Notes under the pieces: model-generated
Database searches by the model: none
What the model was told of the DNA's origin: nothing
What the model saw: the letters and a program-made list of their open reading frames with translations, nothing else
Translations under genes and position numbers: made by a program
Shown: one piece after another, positions 25,253 through 37,904 of the stretch
Layout: every line of letters begins with the position of its first letter
How positions within the stretch are numbered: the first letter of the stretch is position 1
DNA from: Calliopsis andreniformis
Taxonomy: Eukaryota; Arthropoda; Insecta; Hymenoptera; Andrenidae
DNA length: 64,000 bases
Direction: 5' to 3'
Assembly (NCBI RefSeq): GCF_051401765.1
Contig: NW_027480438.1
Span: forward strand, 1,674,001 to 1,738,000

Positions 25253-28200
25253 CCTCAGTACTCAATCCTCTATCCTCAATCTTCAATCCTCAATACTCAA
25301 TCCTCAATCCTAATTCCTCAAATCCTCAATCCTCAATCCTCAATCTTCAATGCTCAATACTCAATCTGCAATCCTCAATCCTCAAACCTCAATCCTCAAT
25401 CCTCATTCCTCAATCCTCAATACCCAATCCTCAATCCTCAATTCTCAATCCTCAATCCTCAATATTCAATCATCAATACTCAATCTTCAATCCTCAATCT
25501 TTAATCCTCAATACTCAATCTTCAATCCTCAATCCTCAATCCTCAATCCTCAATCCTCTATCCTCAGGCATCAATACTCAATCTACAATGTTCAATCCTC
25601 AATCCTTAATCCTCAATCCACAATGCTCAACCTTCAATACTCAATATTCAATCTTCAATCCTCAATCCTCAATCCTCAATCATCAATCCTCAATCCTCAA
25701 TCCTCAATATTCAATCCTCAATACTCAATCTTCAATCATCAATCCTCAATCCTCAATTCTCAGTCGTCAATCCTCAGTCATCAATCCTCAATCTTCAATA
25801 CTCAATCGTCAATCCTTAGTCCTCAATCCTCAAACCTCAATCCTCGTTCGTCAAACCTCAATCCTCAAGCCTCAGTCTTCATCCTCAATCCTCAAACCTC
25901 AATCCTCAATCCTCAGTATTCAAACATCAATACTCAATCTTCAATCCCCAATCCTCAAACCTCAATCCTCAATCCTCATTCTTCAATCCTAAATACCCAA
26001 TCCTCAATCTTCAATCCTCAATCCTCAATACTCAATTCTCAATCCTCAATCCTTAATCCTCAGACCACAAACATCAATATTCAACCCCCAGTCCTCGTCC
26101 TCAATCCACAACCCTCAATCCTCAGTTCTCAATATTCAATCATCAATATTCAATCTTCAATCCTCAATCCTCAATCCTCAATCCTCAATCCTCAATCCTC
26201 AATCTTCAACCCTGAATCCTCAATCCTCAATACTCAATCCTCAATCTTCAATCCTCAATACTCAATCTTCAATCCTCAATCCTCAATCCTCAATCCTCAA
26301 GCCTCAATCATCAACCCTCAACACTCAATCTTCAATCCTCAATCCTCAATCCTCAATCCTCAATACTCAATCCTCAATCTTCAATCCTCAACACTAATCT
26401 TCAATCCTCAATCCTCAATCCTCAATCCTCAATCCTCATTCTTCAATCCTCAATACCCAATCCTCAATCTTCAATCCTCAATCCTCAATCCTCAATCCTA
26501 ATCCCTCAATCCTCATTCTTCAATCCTCAATACCCAATCCTCAATTTCAATTCTCAATCCTCAATCCTCATTTCTCAATCCTCAATCCTCAACCATCAGC
26601 ACTCATCCTCCATCCTCAATCCTCAATCCTCAATACTCAATCCTCAATCCTCAATCTTCAATCCTCAATTCTCAATCTTCAATCCTCGATCCTCAATCAT
26701 CAATCCTCAATATTCAATCATCAATACTCAATCTTCAACCCTCAATCTTCAATCCTCAATACTCAATCTTCAATCCTCAATCCTCAATCCTCAATCCTCA
26801 ATCCTCAATCCTCAATCCTCAGGCATCAATACTCAATCTACAATATTCAATCCTCAGTCCTTAATCCTCAATCCACAATCCTCAACCTTCAATACTCAAT
26901 ACTCAATCTTCAATCCTCAATCCTCAATCCTCAATCCTCTATCCTCAATCCTCAATCCTCAATATTCAATCCTCAATGCTCAATCTTCAATCATGAATCC
27001 TCAATCCTCAATTCTCAGTCGTCAATCCTCAGCCATCAATCCTCAATCTTCAATACTCAATCGTCAATCCTTAGTCCTCAATCCTCAATCCTCAATCCTC
27101 GTTCCTCAAACCTCAATCCTCAACCCTCAGTCTTCATCCTCAATCCTCAAACCTCAATCCTCAATCCTCAATATTCAATCATCAATACTCAATCTTCAAT
27201 CCTCAATCCTCAAACCTCAATCCTCAATCCTCATTCTTCAATCCTAAATACCCAATCCTCAATCTTCAATCCTCAATCCTCAATCCTCAATTCTCAATCC
27301 TCAATCCTTAGTCCCCAGACCTCAAACATCAATATTCAACCCTTAGTCCTCGTCCACAATCCACAACCCTCAATCCGCAGTCATCAATATTCAATCATCA
27401 ATATTCAATCTTCAATCCTCAATCCTCAATCCTCAATCCTCAATCCTCAATCCTCAATCCTCAATCTTCAACCCTGAATCCTCAATCCTCAATACTCAAT
27501 CCTCAATCCTCAATCCTCAATCCTCAATCCTCAATCCTCATTCTTCAATCCTCAATACCCGATCCTCAATCTTCAATACCCAATCCTCAATTTCAATCCT
27601 CAATCCTCAATCCTCATTTCTCAATGCTCAATCCTCAACCCTCAGCCCTCATCCTCCATCCTCAGTACTCAATCCTCTATCCTCAATCTTCAATCCTCAA
27701 TACTCAATCTTCAATCCTCATTCCTCAATCCTCAATCCTCAATTCTCAATCTTCAATCCTCAATACTCAATCTGCAATCCTCAATCCTTAAACCTCAATC
27801 CTCAATCCTCATTCCTCAATCCTCAATACCCAATCCTCAATCCTCAATCCTCAATCCTCAATCCTCAATCCTCAATCCTCAATCTTCAACCCTGAATCCT
27901 CAATCCTCAATACTCAATCCTCAATCTTCAATCCTCAATACTCAATCTTCAATCCTCAATCCTCAATCCTCAATCCTCAGTCCTCAATCTACAACCCTCA
28001 ACACTCAACCTTCAATCCTCAATCCTCAATCCTCAATCCTCAATCCTCAATCTTCAATCCTCATCACTAATCTTCAATCCTCAATCCTCAATCCTCAATC
28101 CTCATTCTTCAATCCTCAATACCCAATCCTCAATCTTCAATCCTCGGTCCTCAAACCTCAATCCTAATTCCTCAATCCTCATTCTTCAATCCTCAATACC

Positions 28201-29315
28201 CAATCCTCAATTTCAATCCTCAACCCTCAATCCTCATTTCTCAATCCTCAATCCTCAACCCTCAGCCCTCATCCTCCATCCTCAATCCTCAATCCTCAAT
28301 CCTCAATCTTCAATCCTCAATTCTCAATCTTCAATCCTCGATCCTCAATCATCAATCCTCAATCCTCAATCCTCAGGCATCAATACTCAATCTTCAATGC
28401 TCAATCCTCAATCCTCAATCCTCAATCCTCATTCCCCAACCCTCAATCCTCATTCCTCAAAGCTCAATCCTCAACCCTCAGTCCTCATACTCAATTCTCA
28501 ATTCTCAATCCTCAATCCTCAATCCTCAATCTTCAATCCTCAATAATCAATCTCCAATCCTCAATACTCTATCCTCGATCCTCAATCCTCAGGCATCAAT
28601 ACTCAATCTTCAATACTCAATCCTCAATCCTCAATACTCAATCCTCAATCCTCAAACCTCAATCCTCAATCCTCAATCCTCAATCCTCAATCCTCATTCT
28701 TCAATCCTCAATACCCAATCCTCAATCTTCAATTCTCGATCCTCAAACCTCAATCCTAATTCCTCAATCCTCATTCTTCAATCCTCAATACCCAATCCTC
28801 AATTTCAATCCTCAACCCTCAATCCTCATTTCTCAATCCTCAATCCTCAACCCTCAGCCCTCATCCTCCATCCTCAATCCTCAATCCTCAGGCATCAATA
28901 CTCAATCTTCAATGCTCAATCCTCAATCCTCAATCCTCAATCCTCATTCCCCAACCCTCAATCCTCATTCCTCAAAGCTCAATCCTCAACCCTCAGTCCT
29001 CATACTCAATTCTCAATTCTCAATCCTCAATCCTCAATCCTCAATCTTCAATCCTCAATAATCAATCTCCAATCCTCAATACTCTATCCTCGATACTCAA
29101 TCCTCAGGCATCAATACTCAATCTTCAATACTCAATCCTCAATCCTCAATCCTCAATCCTCAATCCTCAAACCTCAATCCTCAATCCTCAATATTCAATC
29201 ATCAATACTCAATCTTCAATCCTCAATCCTCAATCCTCAATCCTCAACCCTCAATCCTCAATCCTCAATCCTCAATCCTCAATCCTCAATCCTCAATCCT
29301 CATTTCTCAATCCTC
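25253..29315 (+). repeat. Macro-repeat copy 3, partial
   Basis: The sequence follows copy 2 at an offset of 12,919 bp from 25,253, including the ACCCGATCC landmark at 27,557 (14,638 in copy 2). The match stops near 29,310. There copy 2 (16,390 onward) continues with TCAATACTCAATCC, while this copy goes into the GTCGTCG landmark at 29,331. One verified difference is 14,326 C against 27,245 T; the T here forms a TAA that shortens the spurious open frame. The last part of this copy, from about 28,175, is also the first part of the 1,971-bp tandem unit. Confidence 0.88.
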
Positions 29316-30145
29316 AATCCTCAGTCCTCAGTCGTCGAATCTCAATCCCCGACGCTTAGCACTCATCCTCAATCCTCAGTCCTCAATCCTCAATCCTCAA
29401 ACCTAAATCCTCTACCGTCAGTCCTCGTCCTCAATCCTCAAACCTCAATCCTCAATCCTCAATATTCAATCATCAATACTCAATCTTCAATCCTCAATCC
29501 TGAATCCTCAATCCTCAATCCTCAATCCTCAATCCTCAATATTCAATCATCAATACTCAATCTTCAACCCTCAATCTTCAATCCTCAATACTCAATCTTC
29601 AATCCTCAATCCTCAATCCTCAATCCTCAATCCTCAATCTTCAATCCTCAACACTCAATCTTCAATCCTCAATCCTCAATCCTCAATCCTCAATCCTCAT
29701 TCTTCAATCCTCAATACCCAATCCTCAATCTTCAATCCTCAATCCTCAATCCTCAATCCCAATTCCTCAATCCTCATTCTTCAATCCTCAATACCCAATC
29801 CTCAATTTCAATCCTCAATCCTCAATCCTCATTTCTCAATCCTCAATCCTCAACCCTCAGCCCTCATCCTCCATCCTCAGTACTCAATCCTCTATCCTCA
29901 ATCTTCAATCCTCAATACCCAATCTTCAATCCTCATTCCTCAATCCTCAATCCTCAATCCTCAATCTTCAATCCTCAATACTCAATCTGCAACCCTCAAT
30001 CCTCAAACCTCAATCCTCAATCCTCATTCCTCAATCCTCAATCCTCAATCCTCAATCCGCAATCCTCAATCCTCAATCGTCAATCCTCAATCCTCAATCC
30101 TCAATCCTCAATCCTCAATCCGCAATATTCAATCCTCAATACTCA
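28175..30145 (+). repeat. 1,971-bp tandem unit, copy 1
   Basis: The string from about 28,175 repeats at about 30,146. Landmarks are ATTCTTCAAT at 28,181 and 30,152, and GTCGTCG at 29,331 and 31,302, each 1,971 bp apart. The first 1.1 kb of this copy also belongs to macro-repeat copy 3. The rest carries variants not seen in copies 1 and 2 of the macro-repeat, such as CTAAATCC, CTCTACCGTC and GTCCTCGTCC in the 29,400-29,430 stretch. Confidence 0.87.
29331..29362 (+). repeat. GTCGTCG landmark: most G-rich recurrent variant string, with small inverted repeat
   Basis: A variant string beginning GTCGTCGAA and continuing through CCCCGAC and TTAGCACTCATC is the richest in G of any recurrent string and a reliable higher-order marker. 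I count 19 occurrences, starting at 6,075, 8,852, 18,994, 21,771, 29,331, 31,302, 33,071, 42,124, 43,629, 49,444, 50,949, 51,311, 52,816, 54,629, 55,005, 55,737, 57,229, 57,633 and 59,125. Eleven carry CGACG downstream, complementary to the upstream CGTCG (5-bp stem, 12-nt loop). The other eight read CGACC, keeping a 4-bp GTCG/CGAC pairing. A function is not implied; the stem is short. Confidence 0.75.
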
Positions 30146-32117
30146 ATCCTCATTCTTCAATCCTCAATACCCAATCCTCAATTTCAATCCTCAACCCTCA
30201 ATCCTCATTTCTCAATCCTCAATCCTCAACCCTCAGCCCTCATCCTCCATCCTCAATCCTCAATCCTCAATCCTCAATCTTCAATCCTCAATTCTCAATC
30301 TTCAATCCTCGATCCTCAATCATCAATCCTCAATCCTCAATCCTCAGGCATCAATACTCAATCTTCAATGCTCAATCCTCAATCCTCAATCCTCAATCCT
30401 CATTCCCCAACCCTCAATCCTCATTCCTCAAAGCTCAATCCTCAACCCTCAGTCCTCATACTCAATTCTCAATTCTCAATCCTCAATCCTCAATCCTCAA
30501 TCTTCAATCCTCAATAATCAATCTCCAATCCTCAATACTCTATCCTCGATCCTCAATCCTCAGGCATCAATACTCAATCTTCAATACTCAATCCTCAATC
30601 CTCAATCCTCAATCCTCAATCCTCAAACCTCAATCCTCAATCCTCAATCCTCAATCCTCAATCCTCATTCTTCAATCCTCAATACCCAATCCTCAATCTT
30701 CAATTCTCGATCCTCAAACCTCAATCCTAATTCCTCAATCCTCATTCTTCAATCCTCAATACCCAATCCTCAATTTCAATCCTCAACCCTCAATCCTCAT
30801 TTCTCAATCCTCAATCCTCAACCCTCAGCCCTCATCCTCCATCCTCAATCCTCAATCCTCAGGCATCAATACTCAATCTTCAATGCTCAATCCTCAATCC
30901 TCAATCCTCAATCCTCATTCCCCAATCCTCAATCCTCATTCCTCAAAGCTCAATCCTCAACCCTCAGTCCTCATACTCAATTCTCAATTCTCAATCCTCA
31001 ATCCTCAATCCTCAATCTTCAATCCTCAATAATCAATCTCCAATCCTCAATACTCTATCCTCGATACTCAATCCTCAGGCATCAATACTCAATCTTCAAT
31101 ACTCAATCCTCAATCCTCAATCCTCAATCCTCAATCCTCAAACCTCAATCCTCAATCCTCAATATTCAATCATCAATACTCAATCTTCAATCCTCAATCC
31201 TCAATCCTCAATCCTCAACCCTCAATCCTCAATCCTCAATCCTCAATCCTCAATCCTCAATCCTCAATCCTCATTTCTCAATCCTCAATCCTCAGTCCTC
31301 AGTCGTCGAATCTCAATCCCCGACGCTTAGCACTCATCCTCAATCCTCAGTCCTCAATCCTCAATCCTCAAACCTAAATCCTCTACCGTCAGTCCTCGTC
31401 CTCAATCCTCAAACCTCAATCCTCAATCCTCAATATTCAATCATCAATACTCAATCTTCAATCCTCAATCCTGAATCCTCAATCCTCAATCCTCAATCCT
31501 CAATCCTCAATATTCAATCATCAATACTCAATCTTCAACCCTCAATCTTCAATCCTCAATACTCAATCTTCAATCCTCAATCCTCAATCCTCAATCCTCA
31601 ATCCTCAATCTTCAATCCTCAACACTCAATCTTCAATCCTCAATCCTCAATCCTCAATCCTCAATCCTCATTCTTCAATCCTCAATACCCAATCCTCAAT
31701 CCTCAATCCTCAATCCTCAATCCTCAATCCCAATTCCTCAATCCTCATTCTTCAATCCTCAATACCCAATCCTCAATTTCAATCCTCAATCCTCAATCCT
31801 CATTTCTCAATCCTCAATCCTCAACCCTCAGCCCTCATCCTCCATCCTCAGTACTCAATCCTCTATCCTCAATCTTCAATCCTCAATACCCAATCTTCAA
31901 TCCTCATTCCTCAATCCTCAATCCTCAATCCTCAATCTTCAATCCTCAATACTCAATCTGCAACCCTCAATCCTCAAACCTCAATCCTCAATCCTCATTC
32001 CTCAATCCTCAATCCTCAATCCTCAATCCGCAATCCTCAATCCTCAATCGTCAATCCTCAATCCTCAATCCTCAATCCTCAATCCTCAATCCGCAATATT
32101 CAATCCTCAATACTCAA
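30146..32117 (+). repeat. 1,971-bp tandem unit, copy 2
   Basis: This is a direct tandem copy of the preceding unit with few differences (for example 28,6xx TCAATACTC against TCAATCCTC in the same place here). It ends near 32,118. There, after TCAATACTCAATC, the sequence switches to the GTCAATCATC string of the next block instead of returning to CTCATTCTTC. Confidence 0.86.
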
Positions 32118-34600
32118 TCGTCAATCATCAATCCTCAATCCTAAATTCTCAGTCGTCAATCCTCAGTCATCAATCCTCAATCTTCAATACTCAATCGTCA
32201 ATCCTTAGTTCTCAATCCTCAATCCTCAATCATCGTTCCTCAAACCTCAATCCTCAACCCTCAGTCTTCATCCTCAATCCTCAAACCTCAATCCTCAATC
32301 CTCAATATTCAATCATCAATACTCAATCTTCAATCCCCAATCCTCAAACCTCAATCCTCAATCCACATTCTTCAATCCTAAATACCCAATCCTTACTCTT
32401 CAATCCTCAATCCTCAATCCTCAATTCTCAATCCTCAATCCTTAATCCTCAGATCTCAAACATCAATATTCAACCCTCAGTCCTCGTCCTCAATCCACAA
32501 CCCTCAATCCACAGTCCTCAATATTCAATCATAAATATTCAATCTTCAATCCTCAATCCTCAATCCTCAATCCTCAATCCTCAATCCTCAGTCTTCAACC
32601 CTGAATCCTCAATACTCAATCCTCAATCTTCATCCTCAATACTCAATATTCAATCCTCAATCATCAATCGTCAATCCTCAATCCTCAATTTTCAATCCTC
32701 AACACTCAATCTTCAATCCTCAATCCTCAATCCTCAATCCTCAATCCTCATCCTTCAATCCTCAATACCCAATCCTAAATCTTCAGTCCTCAATCCTCAA
32801 TCCTCGATCCTAATTCCTCAATCCTCATTCTTCAATCCTCAATACCCAATCCTCAATTTCTATCCTCAATCCTCAATCCTCATTTCTCAATCCTCAACCC
32901 TCAACCCTCAGCCCTCAACCTCCATCCTCAGTACTCAATCCTCTATCCTCAATCTTCAATCCTCAATACTCAATCTTCAATCCTCATTCCTCAATCCTCA
33001 ATCCTCAATCCTCAATCTTCAATCCTCAAACATCGATCCTCAATTCTCAGTCCTCAATCCTCAGTCCTCAGTCGTCGAACCTCAATCCCCGACCCTTAGC
33101 ACTCATCCTCAATCCTCATTCCTCAATCCTCAATCCTCAATATTCAACCCTCAGCCCTCATCCTCCATCCTCAATCCTCAATCCTCAATCCCCAACCTTC
33201 AATCCTCAATTCTCAACCTTCAATCCTCGATCCTCAATCCTCAATCCTCAATATTCAATCATCAATACTCAATCTTCAACCCTCAATCTTCGATCCTCAA
33301 TACTCAATCTTCAATACTGAATCCTCAATCCTCAATCCTCAATCCTCAATTCTCAATCCTCAGGCATCAATACTCAATCTACAATGTTCAATCCTCAGTC
33401 CTTAATCCTCAATCCACAATCCTCAACATTCAATACTCAATACTCAATCTTCAGTCCTCAATCCTCAATCCTCAATCCTCAATACTCAATCCTCAATCCT
33501 CAATATTCAATCCTCAATACTCAATCTTCAATCATCAATCCTCAATCCTCAATTCTCAGTCGTCAATCCTCAGTCATCAATCCTCAATCTTCAATACTCA
33601 ATCGTCAATCCTTAGTCCCCAATCCTCAATCCTCAATCCTCGTTCCTCCAACCTCAATCCTCAACCCTCAGTCTTCATCCTCAATCCTCAAACCTCAATC
33701 CTCAATCCTCAGTATTCAATCATCAATACTCAATCTTCAATCCTCAATCCTCAAACCTCAATCCTCAATCCTCATTCTTCAATCCTCAACACTCAATCTT
33801 CAATCCTCAATCCTCAATCCTCAATCCTCAATCCTCATTCTTCAATCCTCAATACCCAATCCTCAATGTTCAATCCTCAATCCTCAATCCTCAATCCTAA
33901 TTCCTCAATCCTGATTCTTCAGTCCTCAATACCCAATCCTCAATTTCAATGCTCAATCCTCAATCCTCATTTCTCAATCCTCAATCCACAACCCTTAGCC
34001 CACATCCTCCATCCTCAGTACTCAATCCTCTATCCTCAATCTTCAATCCTCAATACTCAATCCTCAATCCTAATTCCTCAAATCCTCAATCCTCAATCCT
34101 CAATCTTCAATGCTCAATACTCAATCTGCAATCCTCAATCCTCAAACCTCAATCCTCAATCCTCATTCCTCAATCCTCAATACCCAATCCTCAATCCTCA
34201 ATTCTCAATCCTCAATCCTCAATATTCAATCATCAATACTCAATCTTCAATCCTCAATCTTTAATCCTCAATACTCAATCTTCAATCCTCAATCCTCAAT
34301 CCTCAATCCTCAATCCTCTATCCTCAGGCATCAATACTCAATCTACAATGTTCAATCCTCAATCCTTAATCCTCAATCCACAATGCTCAACCTTCAATAC
34401 TCAATATTCAATCTTCAATCCTCAATCCTCAATCCTCAATCCTCAATCCTCAATCCTCAATCCTCAATATTCAATCCTCAATACTCAATCTTCAATCATC
34501 AATCCTCAATCCTCAATTCTCAGTCGTCAATCCTCAGTCATCAATCCTCAATCTTCAATACTCAATCGTCAATCCTTAGTCCTCAATCCTCAAACCTCAA
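32118..34600 (+). repeat. Block collinear with 20,825-23,307 (offset 11,293 bp)
   Basis: The same variant strings occur at a fixed offset: 33,384, 33,866, 33,949 and 34,110 correspond to 22,091, 22,573, 22,656 and 22,817. Several private changes are present, for example CCACATCC near 34,000 where the partner has CCTCATCC. At about 34,600 the match ends and the sequence joins a string that follows the 27,23x region (offset about 7,380 bp). The block therefore looks like a macro-repeat remnant with about 1.4 kb removed at its right end. Confidence 0.82.
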
Positions 34601-37600
34601 TCCTCAATCCTCATTCTTCAATCCTAAATACCCAATCCTCAATCTTCAATCCTCAATCCTCAATCCTCAATTCTCAATCCTCAATCCTTAGTCCCCAGAC
34701 CTCAAACATCAATATTCAACCCTTAGTCCTCGTCCACAATCCACAACCCTCAATCCGCAGTCATCAATATTCAATCACCAATATTCAATCTTCAATCCTC
34801 AATCCTCAATCCTCAATCCTCAATCCTCAATCCTCAATCCTCAATCTTCAACCCTGAATCCTCAATCCTCAATACTCAATCCTCAATCCTCAATCCTCAA
34901 TCCTCAATCCTCAATCCTCATTCTTCAATCCTCAATACCCGATCCTCAATCTTCAATACCCAATCCTCAATTTCAATCCTCAATCCTCAATCCTCATTTC
35001 TCAATGCTCAATCCTCAACCCTCAGCCCTCATCCTCCATCCTCAGTACTCAATCCTCTATCCTCAATCTTCAATCCTCAATACTCAATCTTCAATCCTCA
35101 TTCCTCAATCCTCAATCCTCAATCCTCAATCTTCAATCCTCAATACTCAATCTGCAATCCTCAATCCTTAAACCTCAATCCTCAATCCTCATTCCTCAAT
35201 CCTCAATACCCAATCCTCAATCCTCAATCCTCAATCCTCAATCCTCAATCCTCAATCTTCAACCCTGAATCCTCAATCCTCAATACTCAATCCTCAATCT
35301 TCAATCCTCAATACTCAATCTTCAATCCTCAATCCTCAATCCTCAATCCTCAATATTCAATCACCAATACTCAATCTTCAATCCTCAATCCTCAATCCTC
35401 AATTCTCAATCCTCAATCCTCAATCCTCAATCCTCAATCCTCAATCCTCAATCCTCAATCCACAATCCTCAACCTTCTATACTCAATAATCAATCTCCAA
35501 TCCTAGATCGTCAATCCTCAATACTCAATCTTCAATCTTCAACCCTGAATCCTCAATCCTCAATACTCAATACTCAATCTTCAATCCTCAATACTCAATC
35601 TTCAATCCTCAATCCTCAATCCTCAATCCTCAGTCCTCAATCTACAACCCTCAACACTCAACCTTCAATCCTCAATCCTCAATCCTCAATCCTCAATCCT
35701 CAATCTTCAATCCTCATCACTAATCTTCAATCCTCAATCCTCAATCCTCAATCCTCAATCCTCAATCCTCATTCTTCAATCCTCAATACCCAATCCTCAA
35801 TCTTCAATCCTCGATCCTCAAACCTCAATCCTAATCCCTCAATCCTCATTCTTCAATCCTCAATACCCAATCCTCAATTTCAATTCTCAATCCTCAATCC
35901 TCATTTCTCAATCCTCAATCCTCAACCCTCAGCACTCATCCTCCATCCTCAATCCTCAATCCTCAATACTCAATCCTCAATCCTCAATCTTCAATCCTCA
36001 ATTCTCAATCTTCAATCCTCGATCCTCAATCATCAATCCTCAATATTCAATCATCAATACTCAATCTTCAACCCTCAATCTTCAATCCTCAATACTCAAT
36101 CTTCAATCCTCAATCCTCAATCCTCAATCCTCAATCCTCAATCCTCAGGCATCAATACTCAATCTACAATATTCAATCCTCAGTCCTTAATCCTCAATCC
36201 ACAATCCTCAACCTTCAATACTCAATACTCAATCTTCAATCCTCAATCCTCAATCCTCAATCCTCTATCCTCAATCCTCAATCCTCAATATTCAATCCTC
36301 AATGCTCAATCTTCAATCATGAATCCTCAATCCTCAATTCTCAGTCGTCAATCCTCAGTCATCAATCCTCAATCTTCAATACTCAATCGTCAATCCTTAG
36401 TCCTCAATCCTCAATCCTCAATCCTCGTTCCTCAAACCTCAATCCTCAACCCTCGGTCTTCATCCTCAATCCTCAAACCTCAATCCTCAATCCTCAATAT
36501 TCAATCATCAATACTCAATCTTCAATCCTCAATCCTCAAACCTCAATCCTCAATCCTCATTCTTCAATCCTAAATACCCAATCCTCAATCTTCAATCCTC
36601 AATCCTCAATCCTCAATTCTCAATCCTCAATCCTTAGTCCCCAGACCTCAAACATCAATATTCAAGCCTTAGTCCTCGTCCACAATCCACAACCCTCAAT
36701 CCGCAGTCATCAATATTCAATCTTCAATATTCAATCTTCAATCCTCAATCCTCAATCCTCAATCCTCAATCCTCAATCCTCAATCCTCAATCTTCAACCC
36801 TGAATCCTCAATCCTCAATACTCAATCCTCAATCCTCAATCCTCAATCCTCAATCCTCAATCCTCATTCTTCAATCCTCAATACCCGATCCTCAATCTTC
36901 AATACCCAATCCTCAATTTCAATCCTCAATCCTCAATCCTCATTTCTCAATGCTCAATCCTCAACCCTCAGCCCTCATCCTCCATCCTCAGTACTCAATC
37001 CTCTATCCTCAATCTTCAATCCTCAATACTCAATCTTCAATCCTCATTCCTCAATCCTCAATCCTCAATCCTCAATCTTCAATCCTCAATACTCAATCTG
37101 CAATCCTCAATCCTTAAACCTCAATCCTCAATCCTCATTCCTCAATCCTCAATACCCAATCCTCAATCCTCAATCCTCAATCCTGAATCCTCAATCCTAA
37201 ATCTTCAACCCTGAATCCTCAATCCTCAATACTCAATCCTCAATCTTCAATCCTCAATACTCAATCTTCAATCCTCAATCCTCAATCCTCAATCCTCAAT
37301 CCTCAATCCTCAATCCACAATCCTCAACCTTCTATACTCAATAATCAATCTCCAATCCTAGATCGTCAATCCTCAATCCACAATCTTCAATCTTCAACCC
37401 TGAATCCTCAATCCTCAATACTCAATACTCAATCTTCAATCCTCAATACTCAATCTTCAATCCTCAATCCTCAATCCTCAATCCTCAGTCCTCAATCTAC
37501 AACCCTCAACACTCAACCTTCAATCCTCAATCCTCAATCCTCAATCCTCAATCCTCAATCTTCAATCCTCATCACTAATCTTCAATCCTCAATCCTCAAT

Positions 37601-37904
37601 CCTCAATCCTCAATCCTCAATCCTCATTCTTCAATCCTCAATACCCAATCCTCAATCTTCAATCCTCGATCATCAAACCTCAATCCTAATTCCTCAATCC
37701 TCATTCTTCAATCCTCAATACCCAATCCTCAATTTCAATTCTCAATCCTCAATCCTCATTTCTCAATCCTCAATCCTCAACCCTCAGCACTCAGCCTCCA
37801 TCCTCAATCCTCAATCCTCAATACTCAATCCTCAATCCTCAATCTTCAATCCTCAATTCTCAATCTTCAATCCTCGATCCTCAATCATCAATCCTCAATA
37901 TTCA
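34601..37904 (+). repeat. Roughly 1.9-kb higher-order units
   Basis: The ACCCGATCC landmark recurs at 34,937, 36,883, 38,759 and 40,712, spaced 1,946, 1,876 and 1,953 bp. The flanking strings recur with it, so this stretch and the next are built from units of about 1.9 kb that differ by small numbers of heptamers and short segments. The CTTCTATACTC and CTAGATCGTC variants near 35,475-35,512 also recur near 37,330-37,365 and 39,297-39,331. Confidence 0.78.
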
